The notes: generated by a model not told the origin, from the sequence alone. A DNA stretch of 64,000 nt from CAMAUF01 sp046152925 (GCA_046152925.1 JBJXFX010000005.1:1-64000), one strand, 5' to 3'. Numbered from the stretch's first letter, positions 48,635 through 57,038 are shown. Numbers and translations: made by a program.

Positions 48635-48940
48635 ATGGCAGACCTTACCGCGTCAGCCGAGCAGTTCGCCAAAGACCTCGCCGCGATGAACATCGCCGGC
48701 CTCATGATGGTCTTCACCCCGAACGGCATGATGAAGGCCATGGCCCTCCAGGGCCAGATGGCGGCCGGCGGCGCCCAAGCGCCAACCACGGGCACCGAAA
48801 TCGGGGCTCCCGTCGCCGAAGGCGACCTCCAGGTCGTCGACATCGTCATGAAGAACGCCAACGGCCAGGCCACCCTCTTCACCAAGTGGAAGGAAGAAGC
48901 CGGCGCCTGGAAGGTCGAAGACATCGGCGTTAAGGCGTAA
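48635..48940 (+). CDS. Hypothetical protein, 101 residues
   Basis: Not recognised. A helical start (DLTASAEQFAKDLAAMNIAG), Met-rich FTPNGMMKAMALQGQMAAGG, then a beta hairpin DLQVVDIVMKNANGQATLFT and WKVEDIGVKA, resembling one half of an NTF2/SCP2-like or DUF4878-like fold. Promoter candidate, AGGAG ribosome site and a textbook terminator all fit a single-gene transcript of a well-expressed small protein. Confidence 0.72.
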   Translation: MADLTASAEQFAKDLAAMNIAGLMMVFTPNGMMKAMALQGQMAAGGAQAPTTGTEIGAPVAEGDLQVVDIVMKNANGQATLFTKWKEEAGAWKVEDIGVKA

Positions 48941-48969
48941 CTAACTGCCATCAGATCCCGGTACGATGC

Positions 48970-49006
48970 CGGCCCGGCGAGTTCACTCGCCGGGCCGTCC
49001 GTTTTC
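48970..49006 (+). terminator. Intrinsic terminator with T-tract
   Basis: CGGCCCGGCGAG (48970-48981) pairs perfectly with CTCGCCGGGCCG (48986-48997) around TTCA, followed by TCCGTTTTCTT. Ends the transcript of the 101-residue protein gene. Confidence 0.9.
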
Positions 49007-49033
49007 TTGCTGACGGGAAAGGCCGGAACCGCA

Positions 49034-49483
49034 ATGAAGCGCCCCGAAGATGTCTTCACCGAGTTTCTCGGGATCATCGTCCCGTTCACCCAGCAGTGCT
49101 TGGAGAAGTACGGGGAGTTCGCGCCCTGTGGCGCCACCTGTGGCCTCACCGACGAGATCGCGCTGGCGGCCCCGCACGTTGGCGATGGCCCCGCGCCGGG
49201 ACCGGAGCTCGTCGCGCTGCTGCGAGACGGGTTTGCCGATGGAGCAAGGTCCAGGTATCGCGCAACCGCCCTCGCATACGACGCCTACTTCGCGCCGCCC
49301 GGCGCCACGGACAAGTCCGACGCCATCGCTGTCGAGCTCGACCACGTCGATGGTCTGTCAGTCGTCGTGTACTACCCGTACACGTTGGTCAATCGGCGCT
49401 TCCGCGGGCGCGCCTGCACGCTGGGCGACCCCGTGACGATGGAAGGGGCCGGCGCCATCTTTGGCCCCCAACCGGAGGGCTAG
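49034..49483 (+). CDS. Hypothetical protein, 149 residues
   Basis: Not recognised. A helical N-terminus (RPEDVFTEFLGIIVPFTQQC), CGATCGLTDEIALAA with two close Cys, and a beta-rich end (AIAVELDHVDGLSVVVYYPY ... GAGAIFGPQPEG). ATG 49034 is 28 nt beyond the terminator of the preceding gene. Weak ribosome site (GGCCGGAA). Coding-type composition throughout; soluble. Confidence 0.65.
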   Translation: MKRPEDVFTEFLGIIVPFTQQCLEKYGEFAPCGATCGLTDEIALAAPHVGDGPAPGPELVALLRDGFADGARSRYRATALAYDAYFAPPGATDKSDAIAVELDHVDGLSVVVYYPYTLVNRRFRGRACTLGDPVTMEGAGAIFGPQPEG

Positions 49484-49533
49484 CCTCGGGGCGCATTGCC
49501 CTACGCGCTGTACGTCCCGCACCATCGATCTGC

Positions 49534-50871
49534 ATGAGCCGTTCATACACCGGCGCCAGACCGCTCCCCTTGCACCACCGCCTCCGCCGCTTCCAGGTCG
49601 TCGGCTGGAACGTCCTCGTCATCTACTGGAGCTACAAGCGCATCCAGCGCAACAAGAAGCTGACGCCCGACCAAAAAAAGGCCGAGTACGCCAGCAAGCA
49701 CCACGGCAACGCCGAGCGCATCTACCGTGTCGCCAGCCAACTCGAAGGCATGCTGATCAAGGCCTGCCAGTTCATCAGCAGCCGCGCCGACGTCGCCCCC
49801 GCGGAATTCGTCTCCGTCCTCAGCCGCCTCCAAGACCAAGTCCCCACCCGCCCCTTCCGGCAGGTAGTGGGCCAGGTGAAGGCTGAACTCGGCGCCCACC
49901 CCGACGAGATCTACGCCTCGTTCTCCCGGCAAGCGATCGCCTCCGCCTCCCTCGCACAGGTCCACCGCGCCACCACCAAGGACGGTCGCGATGTCGCCGT
50001 CAAGGTCCAATACCCAGGGATCGAACGGGTTGTCGAGACCGACTTGCGCAACATGTCCCTCCTCGTACGCATCCTTGCGCGCATTGAGCGCGACTTCGAC
50101 TACCGCGTCCTCTTCGATGAAGTGGCGAAGTACACCCCGCGCGAGCTCGACTTCGAACTTGAGGGCCAGAACGCCGAGCGTGTCGCCGCGGACCTCGCCC
50201 ATCGCCGCGACATCAAGGTGCCAACGGTCGTGTGGGAGCACTCAGCTCGCCGCGTGCTCACCACCGAATTCATCGAAGGCACAAAGATCTCGGACATCCC
50301 GGCAATGCTCGCCCGCGGGATCGACCCCCAACGCGTCGCACTGATCATGACCGAGGCCTACTGCGAGCAAATCCTCGTCCACGGCTTCTTCCACGCCGAC
50401 CCGCATCCGGGCAACCTGCTCGTCCAACCCGGCCCCGTCGTCGTCTTCATCGACTTCGGCCTCTGTAAAGACCTGCCGGCCGATTTCCGGATCAACTACG
50501 CCCGACTGACGATCGCCATCATGCAGCAGGACCACCAGGCGATGGTCGAGGCGTTCCGCGCCATCGGGTTCCGCACGAAGTCCGACGACCCAGAGGCGCT
50601 CGTCGCTCTTGGCACGGCCTTCTTTCAGTCGGGCGGGCCCGAACAGAAAGCCTACATGGACGTCGACGTCATGCCCGAGGTGAACGAACGGCTCGCGCGC
50701 ATCCTCGAGGCGAACCCGGTCACCGCGATCCCGCCGGACATCCTGATGATCTTCCGCGTACTGGGTTTGATGAGCGGCCTGCAGAAACGGCTGGAGAGCA
50801 CCGTCAACATGATGGAGACGATCCGGCCATACGCCGAGGCCCAAGCCGCAATGGTCGACGCCGCCGGGTAG
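49534..50871 (+). CDS. AarF/UbiB (ABC1) atypical kinase family protein
   Basis: 445 residues. The extension LIKACQFISSRADVAPAEFV corresponds to the KxGQ motif of ADCK proteins (here KACQ); ASASLAQVHRATTKDGRDVA is the Ala-rich loop region, VAVKVQYPG the VAIK lysine, FEGTKISD-like TEFIEGTKISDIPA the hinge, HGFFHADPHPGNLL the catalytic loop, VVFIDFGLCKDLP the DFG. The family supports quinone or lipid biosynthesis, likely as a lipid-binding ATPase or kinase. The Gly-to-Cys change in KxGQ is unusual. It abuts the convergent J-domain gene with no gap. Confidence 0.9.
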   Translation: MSRSYTGARPLPLHHRLRRFQVVGWNVLVIYWSYKRIQRNKKLTPDQKKAEYASKHHGNAERIYRVASQLEGMLIKACQFISSRADVAPAEFVSVLSRLQDQVPTRPFRQVVGQVKAELGAHPDEIYASFSRQAIASASLAQVHRATTKDGRDVAVKVQYPGIERVVETDLRNMSLLVRILARIERDFDYRVLFDEVAKYTPRELDFELEGQNAERVAADLAHRRDIKVPTVVWEHSARRVLTTEFIEGTKISDIPAMLARGIDPQRVALIMTEAYCEQILVHGFFHADPHPGNLLVQPGPVVVFIDFGLCKDLPADFRINYARLTIAIMQQDHQAMVEAFRAIGFRTKSDDPEALVALGTAFFQSGGPEQKAYMDVDVMPEVNERLARILEANPVTAIPPDILMIFRVLGLMSGLQKRLESTVNMMETIRPYAEAQAAMVDAAG

Positions 50872-51252
50872 CTAAAACACGCGGTAGATGTCGTCGCGCG
50901 CGATCACCAGCAAGACGACGGCCTCAACAAGCACGATCACCCCGACCGTCCCGATCACCGCCCATTGGGCGAAGCCGCGCTTGCGCTCGAACGCCCGCTG
51001 GGCGCGCTCTTCCATCTTCCGCTCGTCAGCAAGGAAGACCGCGTCGTACTGCCGGCGCAGGTCGGCCCGGGAGAGCACGTTGTAGGCTTCGTTCAGCCGC
51101 CGGAACGCCTCTTCGCCTTCGACATCCGCGTCAGCGTTGACCGCGAACTCCGCGCTCAGCCGCGCGTACGCGTTCTCGATGCCCTGGACCTTCGCGTCGT
51201 GCGGCAAGTTGAGGATCGCGTAGTAGTCGATCAGCTCGGCCCGTTCATCCAC
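50872..51252 (-). CDS. Degenerate J-domain membrane protein
   Basis: 126 residues. The N-terminal ~70 match a DnaJ domain at its ends (LIDYYAILNLPHDAKVQGIE; AFRRLNEAYNVLSRADLRRQ), but the HPD tripeptide is missing, so it should not stimulate Hsp70 in the usual way. A charged linker (ERKMEERAQRAFERKRG) and one membrane helix AVIGTVGVIVLVEAVVLLVI follow. A membrane scaffold or assembly role is inferred. Convergent with the AarF gene. Confidence 0.78.
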   Translation of the reverse strand: MDERAELIDYYAILNLPHDAKVQGIENAYARLSAEFAVNADADVEGEEAFRRLNEAYNVLSRADLRRQYDAVFLADERKMEERAQRAFERKRGFAQWAVIGTVGVIVLVEAVVLLVIARDDIYRVF

Positions 51253-51326
51253 AGCGCATCACCTACTGTCCAGATTCGGCGGGAAGGACAGCACGGACAG
51301 GGGGAATCAGCGCAAACTTGGCCTAC

Positions 51327-51944
51327 TTAGGCGTCGCGACAGGTCAACCCACGCGCATAGATCTCGACCTGGCGAAGGGCAAGCTCCCGGTCGAACCCGG
51401 CCCCACCGAAGACGTGCGCCAGGATAAACATGTTCAGGATCCCGGTGAGCGCCGTCGCACAGCTCGAAACGTGCTGCCGCGTCAGCACACCCAGCTCCAT
51501 CCCTCGCTCAAGGATCTCGTCGAGCGGCTGGCGGACCTGATCCCCGAGCACCTGAGCGAACTCGGCCATCGGCAGCCCGCCCAAGCCAAACACCTCACGC
51601 AAGACGAGCGCGATGATCTCTTCCTTTGCGACAAAGTGGTCCACATACCGCTCGCAATAGGCACGGATCTGTTGAGCGAATGGCGCCTCAGCCGGCACAT
51701 GGCTCCGGATGGCGTCCGCCATCTCCTCCAGGATCTGCCGGATGATGCTCCCGTAAAGGCCTTCTTTGGAGCCGAAGTAGTAGTAGATCATCGGCTTCGT
51801 CGTCTGCGCGTCGAGCGCGACCTCACGAAGGGACGTCGCCGCGAACCCTTTTTGGGAGAAGTGGCGGAGCGCGCTCATGAAGATCCGCTCTTTCACCTCG
51901 GCGACATCGGTGTCAGACGGCGTGGATTGCGGGGCGGCGCTCAC
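51327..51944 (-). CDS. TetR/AcrR family transcriptional regulator
   Basis: 205 residues. The DNA-binding domain is AEVKERIFMSALRHFSQKGF and ATSLREVALDAQTTKPMIYY-YFGSKEGLY, the canonical TetR helix-turn-helix. The C-terminal domain is helical and includes FVAKEEIIALVLREVFGLGG, as in regulators of fatty-acid or multidrug genes. The GTG 51944 start is preceded by GGGAGA. An imperfect palindrome lies 33 bp upstream and may be its own operator. The ligand is unknown. Confidence 0.88.
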   Translation of the reverse strand: MSAAPQSTPSDTDVAEVKERIFMSALRHFSQKGFAATSLREVALDAQTTKPMIYYYFGSKEGLYGSIIRQILEEMADAIRSHVPAEAPFAQQIRAYCERYVDHFVAKEEIIALVLREVFGLGGLPMAEFAQVLGDQVRQPLDEILERGMELGVLTRQHVSSCATALTGILNMFILAHVFGGAGFDRELALRQVEIYARGLTCRDA

Positions 51945-51976
51945 TGCATCTCCCAAGATGATGGGTAGCCTCAAGA

Positions 51977-52000
51977 TGACTTTTCCGGCCGGTAAGTTCA
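51977..52000. promoter_or_regulatory. Candidate TetR-type operator
   Basis: A 24-bp imperfect palindrome: TGACTTTTCCGG followed by CCGGTAAGTTCA (9 of 12 pairs symmetrical). It lies between the divergent tetR gene (start 51944) and the pyrR leader, at the usual position for autoregulation. Confidence 0.45.
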
Positions 52001-52036
52001 AGCGCCGAGTGGGTAGCAGTCGCGAGTTCCGAGCCG

Positions 52037-52065
52037 TTGCCGGAGAGGCCCGTTCCAGGTACGGT
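52037..52065 (+). promoter_or_regulatory. Weak candidate promoter for the pyr operon
   Basis: TTGCCG (52037-52042) and TACGGT (52060-52065) with a 17-bp spacer. The start would be near 52072, just before the PyrR-binding hairpin. Matches are only 4/6 and 3/6. Confidence 0.35.
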
Positions 52066-52077
52066 AGGCCGCGGTCA

Positions 52078-52183
52078 CCCTTTAACTGCGGTCCTGTGAG
52101 GCCGCGAAGGGCAGGAGGTGCCGGATGCTGTCCGGCAATGCATCTTCTCTGCACGCCTGCCCGGAATTGGGGAGGCGTTTTTT
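52078..52183 (+). promoter_or_regulatory. PyrR-type transcription attenuator
   Basis: Three mutually exclusive hairpins can be read. (1) A PyrR-binding stem-loop: CCCTT (52078-52082) pairs with AAGGG (52107-52111), enclosing TGCGGTCCTGTGAGGCCGC, which carries the conserved GTCC-G-GAGG loop. (2) An antiterminator: GGGCAGG (52110-52116) can pair with CCTGCCC near 52156-52162. (3) A terminator, CGCCTGCCC with GGGGAGGCG (one mismatch) and a T6 run (52178-52183). UMP-bound PyrR would favour (1) and so (3). The GGGGAGG arm also appears to be the ribosome site of pyrR. Confidence 0.85.
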
Positions 52184-52729
52184 GTGAGCCAAACCCAGAT
52201 TCATGGCCCAGACGAAATAGCCCGGACGCTGCGGCGTCTTGCCCACGAGATCCTTGAACAGAACCAGGGCACCGAACGCCTCGTGCTTGTGGGCATCCTC
52301 ACGCGCGGCTATCCCCTCGCAGCGCGGCTCGCGGCCGCGATTGAGCGGTTCGAAGGCGTCGCCGTCCCCGTCGGCAAACTCGATATCGGCCTCTATCGCG
52401 ACGACGTCTCGCGCCGGTCATCGCCGCCGGCCGTCCGGCCCAGCAGCATCCCCGGCCGCGTCGACGATGCGACCGTCGTCCTCGTCGACGATGTCCTCTT
52501 CACCGGCCGAAGCATCCGCGCCGCGCTGGAGGCGCTCGGCGATTTCGGCAGGCCGGCCCGCGTCCGCCTCGCTGTGCTCGTCGACCGTGGCCATCGCGAG
52601 CTCCCGATCCGCGCCGATTTCGTCGGAAAGAACATCCCGACCGCGCTGCCGCAACAGGTGCGCGTCCGCCTCACTGAGACCGACGGCGAAGACGCCATCT
52701 ACCTCGAACGGGAGGACTCAGATGCTTGA
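52184..52729 (+). CDS. pyrR: Bifunctional pyr operon regulator/uracil phosphoribosyltransferase
   Basis: 181 residues from GTG 52184. TLRRLAHEILEQNQGTERLV, GILTRGYPLAARLA, LDIGLYRDDV and the PRPP loop VVLVDDVLFTGRSIRAALEA (about 98-117) are classic PyrR. It binds the leader RNA when UMP is high and lowers expression of the operon; it can also make UMP from uracil. The GTG is 0 nt from the terminator T-run, and its ribosome site lies in the terminator stem, so both transcription and translation may be affected by the fold. Confidence 0.95.
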   Translation: MSQTQIHGPDEIARTLRRLAHEILEQNQGTERLVLVGILTRGYPLAARLAAAIERFEGVAVPVGKLDIGLYRDDVSRRSSPPAVRPSSIPGRVDDATVVLVDDVLFTGRSIRAALEALGDFGRPARVRLAVLVDRGHRELPIRADFVGKNIPTALPQQVRVRLTETDGEDAIYLEREDSDA

Positions 52730-53720
52730 GACCGCCGACCGCCCTGCGGCCACCGCATCCACCGGCCCTAACTCGCCCGCCGCCACCTGGACGCGCAAGG
52801 ACCTGCTCGATACCGATGTCCTCTCCGCTGGCGAAGTCGAACTCATCCTCCAGACCGCCGAGACGATGCACGAAGTCCGCCAGCGGCATGAACCGAAGGT
52901 CGCGACCCTCCGCGGGACCACCATCATCACCCTCTTCTACGAGCAGAGCACGCGCACGCGCGCGAGCTTCGAAGTCGCCGGCAAAGCGCTCGGCGCCGAC
53001 GTGGTCAACCTCTCCGCGACGGGCAGCAGCGTCGAAAAAGGCGAATCGCTGATCGACACAGTCCGCACCCTCGAGGCGATCGGGGCCGACCTCGTGGTCA
53101 TGCGCCACAGCAAGTCCGGCGCGCCCTACCTCGCCGCCGAGCACACCTCGGCCGGCATCATCAACGGCGGCGATGGCCGCCACGCCCACCCGACCCAGGC
53201 GCTCCTCGACCTCTTCACCATGCGCCGCCACCTTGGCGACCTCGCCGGCAAGAAGGTTGTCATCCTCGGCGATGTGCTCCATAGCCGCGTCGCCCGCTCC
53301 AACGTCTGGACGCTCGCCGCCCAAGGCGCCGAAGTCGTCCTCTGCGGGCCGCCGACGCTCCTCCCGCGGACGCTCAACGGCGTCTTCGAGGCCGCCAACC
53401 TCACCGTCACGACGGACATCGAGACAGCAGTCGCCGATGCCGACGTCATCATGGCGCTCCGCATCCAGAAAGAGCGCCAGGACGCGGGCCTCATCCCGTC
53501 GCTGCGCGATTACATCCGCGGGTACCAGCTCAACGCCCGCCGGCTTGCGCTCGCCAAGCCCGGCGCGCTCGTGATGCACCCCGGCCCCAAGAACGAGGGC
53601 GTCGAAATCGCCCCAGAGGTCGCCGACGGCGTCAACGCCGTGATCGACGAGCAAGTCACGAATGGAGTTGCAATCCGCATGGCCATCCTGCTGCTCATGG
53701 CCCAGGGGCGCCGCCGATGA
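52722..53720 (+). CDS. pyrB: Aspartate carbamoyltransferase catalytic subunit
   Basis: 332 residues. EQSTRTRASFE (STRTR 76-80) binds carbamoyl phosphate, HPTQALLDLFT is the second phosphate/aspartate site, and PGPKNEGVEI is the C-terminal active-site loop; ALRIQKERQD is also conserved. It makes carbamoyl-aspartate from carbamoyl phosphate and aspartate. GGGAGG 6 nt before ATG 52722; overlaps pyrR by 8 bp. No pyrI regulatory subunit is present. The N-terminal ~22 residues are a non-conserved Pro/Ala extension. Confidence 0.97.
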   Translation: MLETADRPAATASTGPNSPAATWTRKDLLDTDVLSAGEVELILQTAETMHEVRQRHEPKVATLRGTTIITLFYEQSTRTRASFEVAGKALGADVVNLSATGSSVEKGESLIDTVRTLEAIGADLVVMRHSKSGAPYLAAEHTSAGIINGGDGRHAHPTQALLDLFTMRRHLGDLAGKKVVILGDVLHSRVARSNVWTLAAQGAEVVLCGPPTLLPRTLNGVFEAANLTVTTDIETAVADADVIMALRIQKERQDAGLIPSLRDYIRGYQLNARRLALAKPGALVMHPGPKNEGVEIAPEVADGVNAVIDEQVTNGVAIRMAILLLMAQGRRR

Positions 53721-55039
53721 GCGGGCTCCTCATCCGCGGCGGCCGGCTGGTCGACCCTGGCTCGGGCGTCGACGGGCTCCTCGACGTCCGCACGCATGGC
53801 GACATTGTCGCCGCCGTGGGCCCGGGCCTCGAACCCGAAGCCGGCGACCGCGTCGTCGAGGCCCATGGCTGCATCGTCGCGCCCGGCTTCGTCGACCTCC
53901 ACGCCCACCTCCGCGAACCCGGCTTCGAACACAAGGGGACCATCGCCAGCGAGACGTTGGCCGCGCTCCACGGCGGGTTCACGACCCTCTGCGCGATGCC
54001 AAACACCGAGCCCGCGCCCGATCGCGCTGAAGTCGTCCAGGCGCTCTGGGACCGCGTTCGCACCACCGCCCGCGTCCGCGTCTTCCCCATCGGGACGGTC
54101 ACGCGCCGCCGCCAAGGCAAGGAGCTCGCGGAGCTCGGCGAGCTTGCGGAGACGGGCTGCGTCGCCTTCAGCGACGACGGCAACCCCGTCGCAGACCCCG
54201 CGCTCATGCGCCGCGCCATGGAGTTCGCCGCGACGCTCGGCCTCCCCCTCTCAGAGCACAGCGACGACCCGGCCCTCAGCGCCGGCGGAGTCATGCACGA
54301 AGGCGTCGTCAGCGAGCGGCTGGGCCTCGCGGGCCAGCCCGCCGCCGCGGAAATCTCCGCCATCGCCCGCAACCTCGCCCTCGCCGAGCTCACCGGCTGC
54401 CGGCTCCATACCGCCCACGTCTCCACCGCCCGCGGCGTTGAGCTCATCGCCGATGCCAAAGCGCGCGGGCTGGTCGTGACCTGCGAAGTGACGCCCAGCC
54501 ACCTCTTCCTCACCGACGAAGTTGTCTTTGGAGGAGGCCCCGGCCCCGCCTACGACACTCGCGGCAAGATCAACCCGCCGCTCCGCGAGGAGCGCGACCG
54601 CCAGGCATTGCTGAAGGCGCTCGACGCCGGGATCATCGACGCGATCGCCACCGACCACGCGCCCCACGCCATCCAAGACAAGCTCTGTGAATTTGACCTC
54701 GCGGCGCCGGGCATCTCGTGCTTCGACACCGCAATTGCGACACTGCTGACGCAGGTGTCACGCGGCGAGCTCCGCCTCGAACGCGTCATCGAAGCGCTTA
54801 CGGTCCGGCCGGCGCAGGTCTTCGGACTCGACAAGCGGGTCCCTGGGCTCGGCCGCGTCCTCGTTGGCGGCCCGGCCGATGTCGTCGTCCTCGACCCAAC
54901 GCGCGAGTGGCTGGTCGAAGCCGCCACCATGCACTCAAAGGGCAAGAACACGCCGCTCATCGGGAGGCGCCTGACCGGCGCCGTCCGCGCCGTCGTGTTT
55001 GCGGGCAACCTGACAATCGGGGAAGGGGGTGGAGCATGA
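53717..55039 (+). CDS. pyrC: Dihydroorotase, class I
   Basis: 440 residues, amidohydrolase superfamily. PGFVDLHAHLREPGFEHKGT has the metal-binding H62-x-H64 and substrate Arg; AFSDDGNPV supplies an Asp in the position of the carbamoyl-Lys; LSEHSDDP, HTAHVSTARG and IATDHAPHA complete the metal and catalytic set. Class I enzymes often associate with aspartate carbamoyltransferase, encoded directly upstream with an ATGA overlap. Converts carbamoyl-aspartate to dihydroorotate. Confidence 0.97.
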   Translation: MSGLLIRGGRLVDPGSGVDGLLDVRTHGDIVAAVGPGLEPEAGDRVVEAHGCIVAPGFVDLHAHLREPGFEHKGTIASETLAALHGGFTTLCAMPNTEPAPDRAEVVQALWDRVRTTARVRVFPIGTVTRRRQGKELAELGELAETGCVAFSDDGNPVADPALMRRAMEFAATLGLPLSEHSDDPALSAGGVMHEGVVSERLGLAGQPAAAEISAIARNLALAELTGCRLHTAHVSTARGVELIADAKARGLVVTCEVTPSHLFLTDEVVFGGGPGPAYDTRGKINPPLREERDRQALLKALDAGIIDAIATDHAPHAIQDKLCEFDLAAPGISCFDTAIATLLTQVSRGELRLERVIEALTVRPAQVFGLDKRVPGLGRVLVGGPADVVVLDPTREWLVEAATMHSKGKNTPLIGRRLTGAVRAVVFAGNLTIGEGGGA

Positions 55040-56124
55040 CCGAAGCATTACTCGTCCTCGCCGACGGAAACGTATTCCGCGGCAGGTCCGTGGGGACAGA
55101 AGGCCACGCCGATGGCGAAGTCGTCTTCAACACATCCATGACGGGGTACCAGGAGATGCTGACGGACCCGTCGTACGCTGGCCAAATCCTCACGCTCACC
55201 TACCCGATGATCGGCAACTACGGGACCGACGCGGGCGTCGAAGAGTCGAGCCGCATCCAGCCCACCGGCCTGGTCGTCCGCGAGGCGGCACCGTTCGCGA
55301 GCCACATCCTCAGCGAGGGCACCGTCGCGAGCTTCCTCAGCCGCCGCGGCATCGTCGCGATCGACTCCGTTGATACGCGCGCCGTCACCCGCGCCATCCG
55401 CCAACACGGCGTCATGCTCGGGACGATCACCACCGACGAGTCGCCCGAGGCGGCCCTCGCCCGCGTCCGCGCGATGCCGGGCTACGACGGCGTCAACTGG
55501 GTTTCGACCGTGACTACGGACGCGCCCTACGACTGGGACCAGCCCGGCGACCGGTACCGCGTCGCCCTGCTCGATGGTGGCGTCAAGCGGAACATCATGC
55601 GCTCGCTCGCCGCTCGCGGGTGCGCCGTGCGGGTTTTCCCGGCCACGGCCAGCGCCTCGGACCTGCTCGCCATGAAGCCCGACGGCATCGTGCTCTCCCC
55701 CGGCCCAGGCGACCCCCGCCTGCTCGAAACCGTCGTCGCCGAGGCCCGCCAAATGATCGGCAAGGTCCCCATCCTCGGCATTTGCCTGGGCCACCAGGTC
55801 GCCGCGCAGGCGCTCGGCGCCGGGACATTCAAGCTCCCCTTCGGCCACCGTGGCGGCAACCACCCAGTCCAGGACGTGGTCACCGGCAAGGTCACGATCA
55901 CGGCCCAGAACCACGGCTACGCCGTCGACCCCGACGGCCTCGACGCCTCGGCATACGTCAGCCACATCAACCTCAACGACCGGACTGTCGAAGGCATCGC
56001 CATGCGGAGCGAACCGCTGCTCACCATCCAGTACCATTCCGAGGCCTGTCCGGGGCCGCTCGATAACGGCTACATCTTCGATACCTACGTGGCGATGCTC
56101 GCCAACAAAGGAGGGACGCGATGA
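55036..56124 (+). CDS. carA: Carbamoyl-phosphate synthase small (glutaminase) subunit
   Basis: 362 residues. The N-terminal domain (VFNTSMTGYQEMLTDPSYAG, LTYPMIGNYG) is followed by the class I glutaminase: GIVLSPGPGDP (oxyanion), ILGICLGHQVAAQALG (nucleophile Cys), GHRGGNHPV, and YHSEACPGP (His and Glu of the triad). It supplies ammonia to CarB. ATG 55036 overlaps pyrC by 4 bp. Residue order and length are normal. Confidence 0.97.
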   Translation: MTEALLVLADGNVFRGRSVGTEGHADGEVVFNTSMTGYQEMLTDPSYAGQILTLTYPMIGNYGTDAGVEESSRIQPTGLVVREAAPFASHILSEGTVASFLSRRGIVAIDSVDTRAVTRAIRQHGVMLGTITTDESPEAALARVRAMPGYDGVNWVSTVTTDAPYDWDQPGDRYRVALLDGGVKRNIMRSLAARGCAVRVFPATASASDLLAMKPDGIVLSPGPGDPRLLETVVAEARQMIGKVPILGICLGHQVAAQALGAGTFKLPFGHRGGNHPVQDVVTGKVTITAQNHGYAVDPDGLDASAYVSHINLNDRTVEGIAMRSEPLLTIQYHSEACPGPLDNGYIFDTYVAMLANKGGTR

Positions 56125-56573
56125 CTCGAGCCACCGAAATCCGCCGCGCCACCACCGACGACGCCGAACGGATCGCCGCCGTCGTCCGCTCGCTGGGCAC
56201 CGAGAACGTCGGCCTGCCGGCCGACTTCACCAGCGCCGCAAGCACCCGCACCTGGATCGACCGCCTCGGTGAAGACGGCGTGCTCTTCCTCGCCGTCGAT
56301 GGCAGCATCCCCGTCGCCTTCGGCGCGCTCGACTTCAACACCGCCGAGCCCGAGACCGGCGTCCTCGGCGTCTGGGTCCTCCCCGACCACCGCCGCCGGG
56401 GCCTCGCGACTGACCTCGCAGAGACGATCATCGAGTTCGCGCGCGAACGCGGCTACCGCCGGATTCGCGGCCGCCTGCCTGAAGGCAACGAACCCGCCCT
56501 CAGCTTCCTCTCGGCCATCGGTGCGATGGTCCCGCTCCGCAACCCCGAGATGTCGTTCGAGCTCCCCCTGTAA
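56121..56573 (+). CDS. GNAT acetyltransferase inserted in the pyr operon
   Basis: 150 residues. TGVLGVWVLPDHRRRGLATD is motif A (R-R-x-G-x-A), followed by IEFARERGYRRIRGRLPEGN and ALSFLSAIGAMVPLRNPEM. A typical RimI/ElaA-style N-acetyltransferase. ATGA overlap with carA and direct abutment to the next gene make it an integral member of the transcript. The substrate is unknown; acetylation of an operon product or of an unrelated amine are both possible. Confidence 0.85.
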   Translation: MTRATEIRRATTDDAERIAAVVRSLGTENVGLPADFTSAASTRTWIDRLGEDGVLFLAVDGSIPVAFGALDFNTAEPETGVLGVWVLPDHRRRGLATDLAETIIEFARERGYRRIRGRLPEGNEPALSFLSAIGAMVPLRNPEMSFELPL

Positions 56574-57038
56574 ATGACGATGGCGAAACGACACCCCGCA
56601 GCCCCAGGGCGCCCCACTGGCCCCGCACCCCACGTGACAGCGCAGCGGCGACGGCCCACCGTCGTCCCCGACCTGCTGTTCGCACTGGCGGTCGCGGCCT
56701 GGACGATGGCGGGCACGTTCATCGTGCTTTCGTTCGTCGCCGAAGACGTGGTTGCCGGTGAGGCCGGCGCCACGCTCGCCCGGGTCTTCGCGGTGATGCT
56801 CGCCATCTCCGGGCTGCTCCTCGCCATCATCGGGATCCTGCTGCTCCGCGACGAACGGCGCCACGCCGACCACTTCACTGCCCTGGTGATCATCGGGCTG
56901 CTTATGGGCGGGGCCGCGACCGCCCTCTTCCTCCTCGAACAAGGCGACCGCATCTGGGCGCCATCCGTCCTCCTGCTGTTTGTCTTCCGTCCCATCCGTC
57001 GCCTCCTCACTCGCCCCTTCCGGAGAGGTCCTCAATGA
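56574..57038 (+). CDS. Small membrane protein between carA and carB
   Basis: 154 residues, not recognised. A cytosolic basic N-terminus (about 1-30), then four hydrophobic helices: about 31-55 (VPDLLFALAVAAWTMAGTFI), 66-88, 98-120 and 125-140, and a basic end RRLLTRPFRRGPQ. The start at 56574 follows the GNAT stop directly; the stop overlaps carB ATG by 4 bp. Possible roles: membrane anchor or transporter for pyrimidines; no evidence beyond position. Confidence 0.72.
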   Translation: MTMAKRHPAAPGRPTGPAPHVTAQRRRPTVVPDLLFALAVAAWTMAGTFIVLSFVAEDVVAGEAGATLARVFAVMLAISGLLLAIIGILLLRDERRHADHFTALVIIGLLMGGAATALFLLEQGDRIWAPSVLLLFVFRPIRRLLTRPFRRGPQ

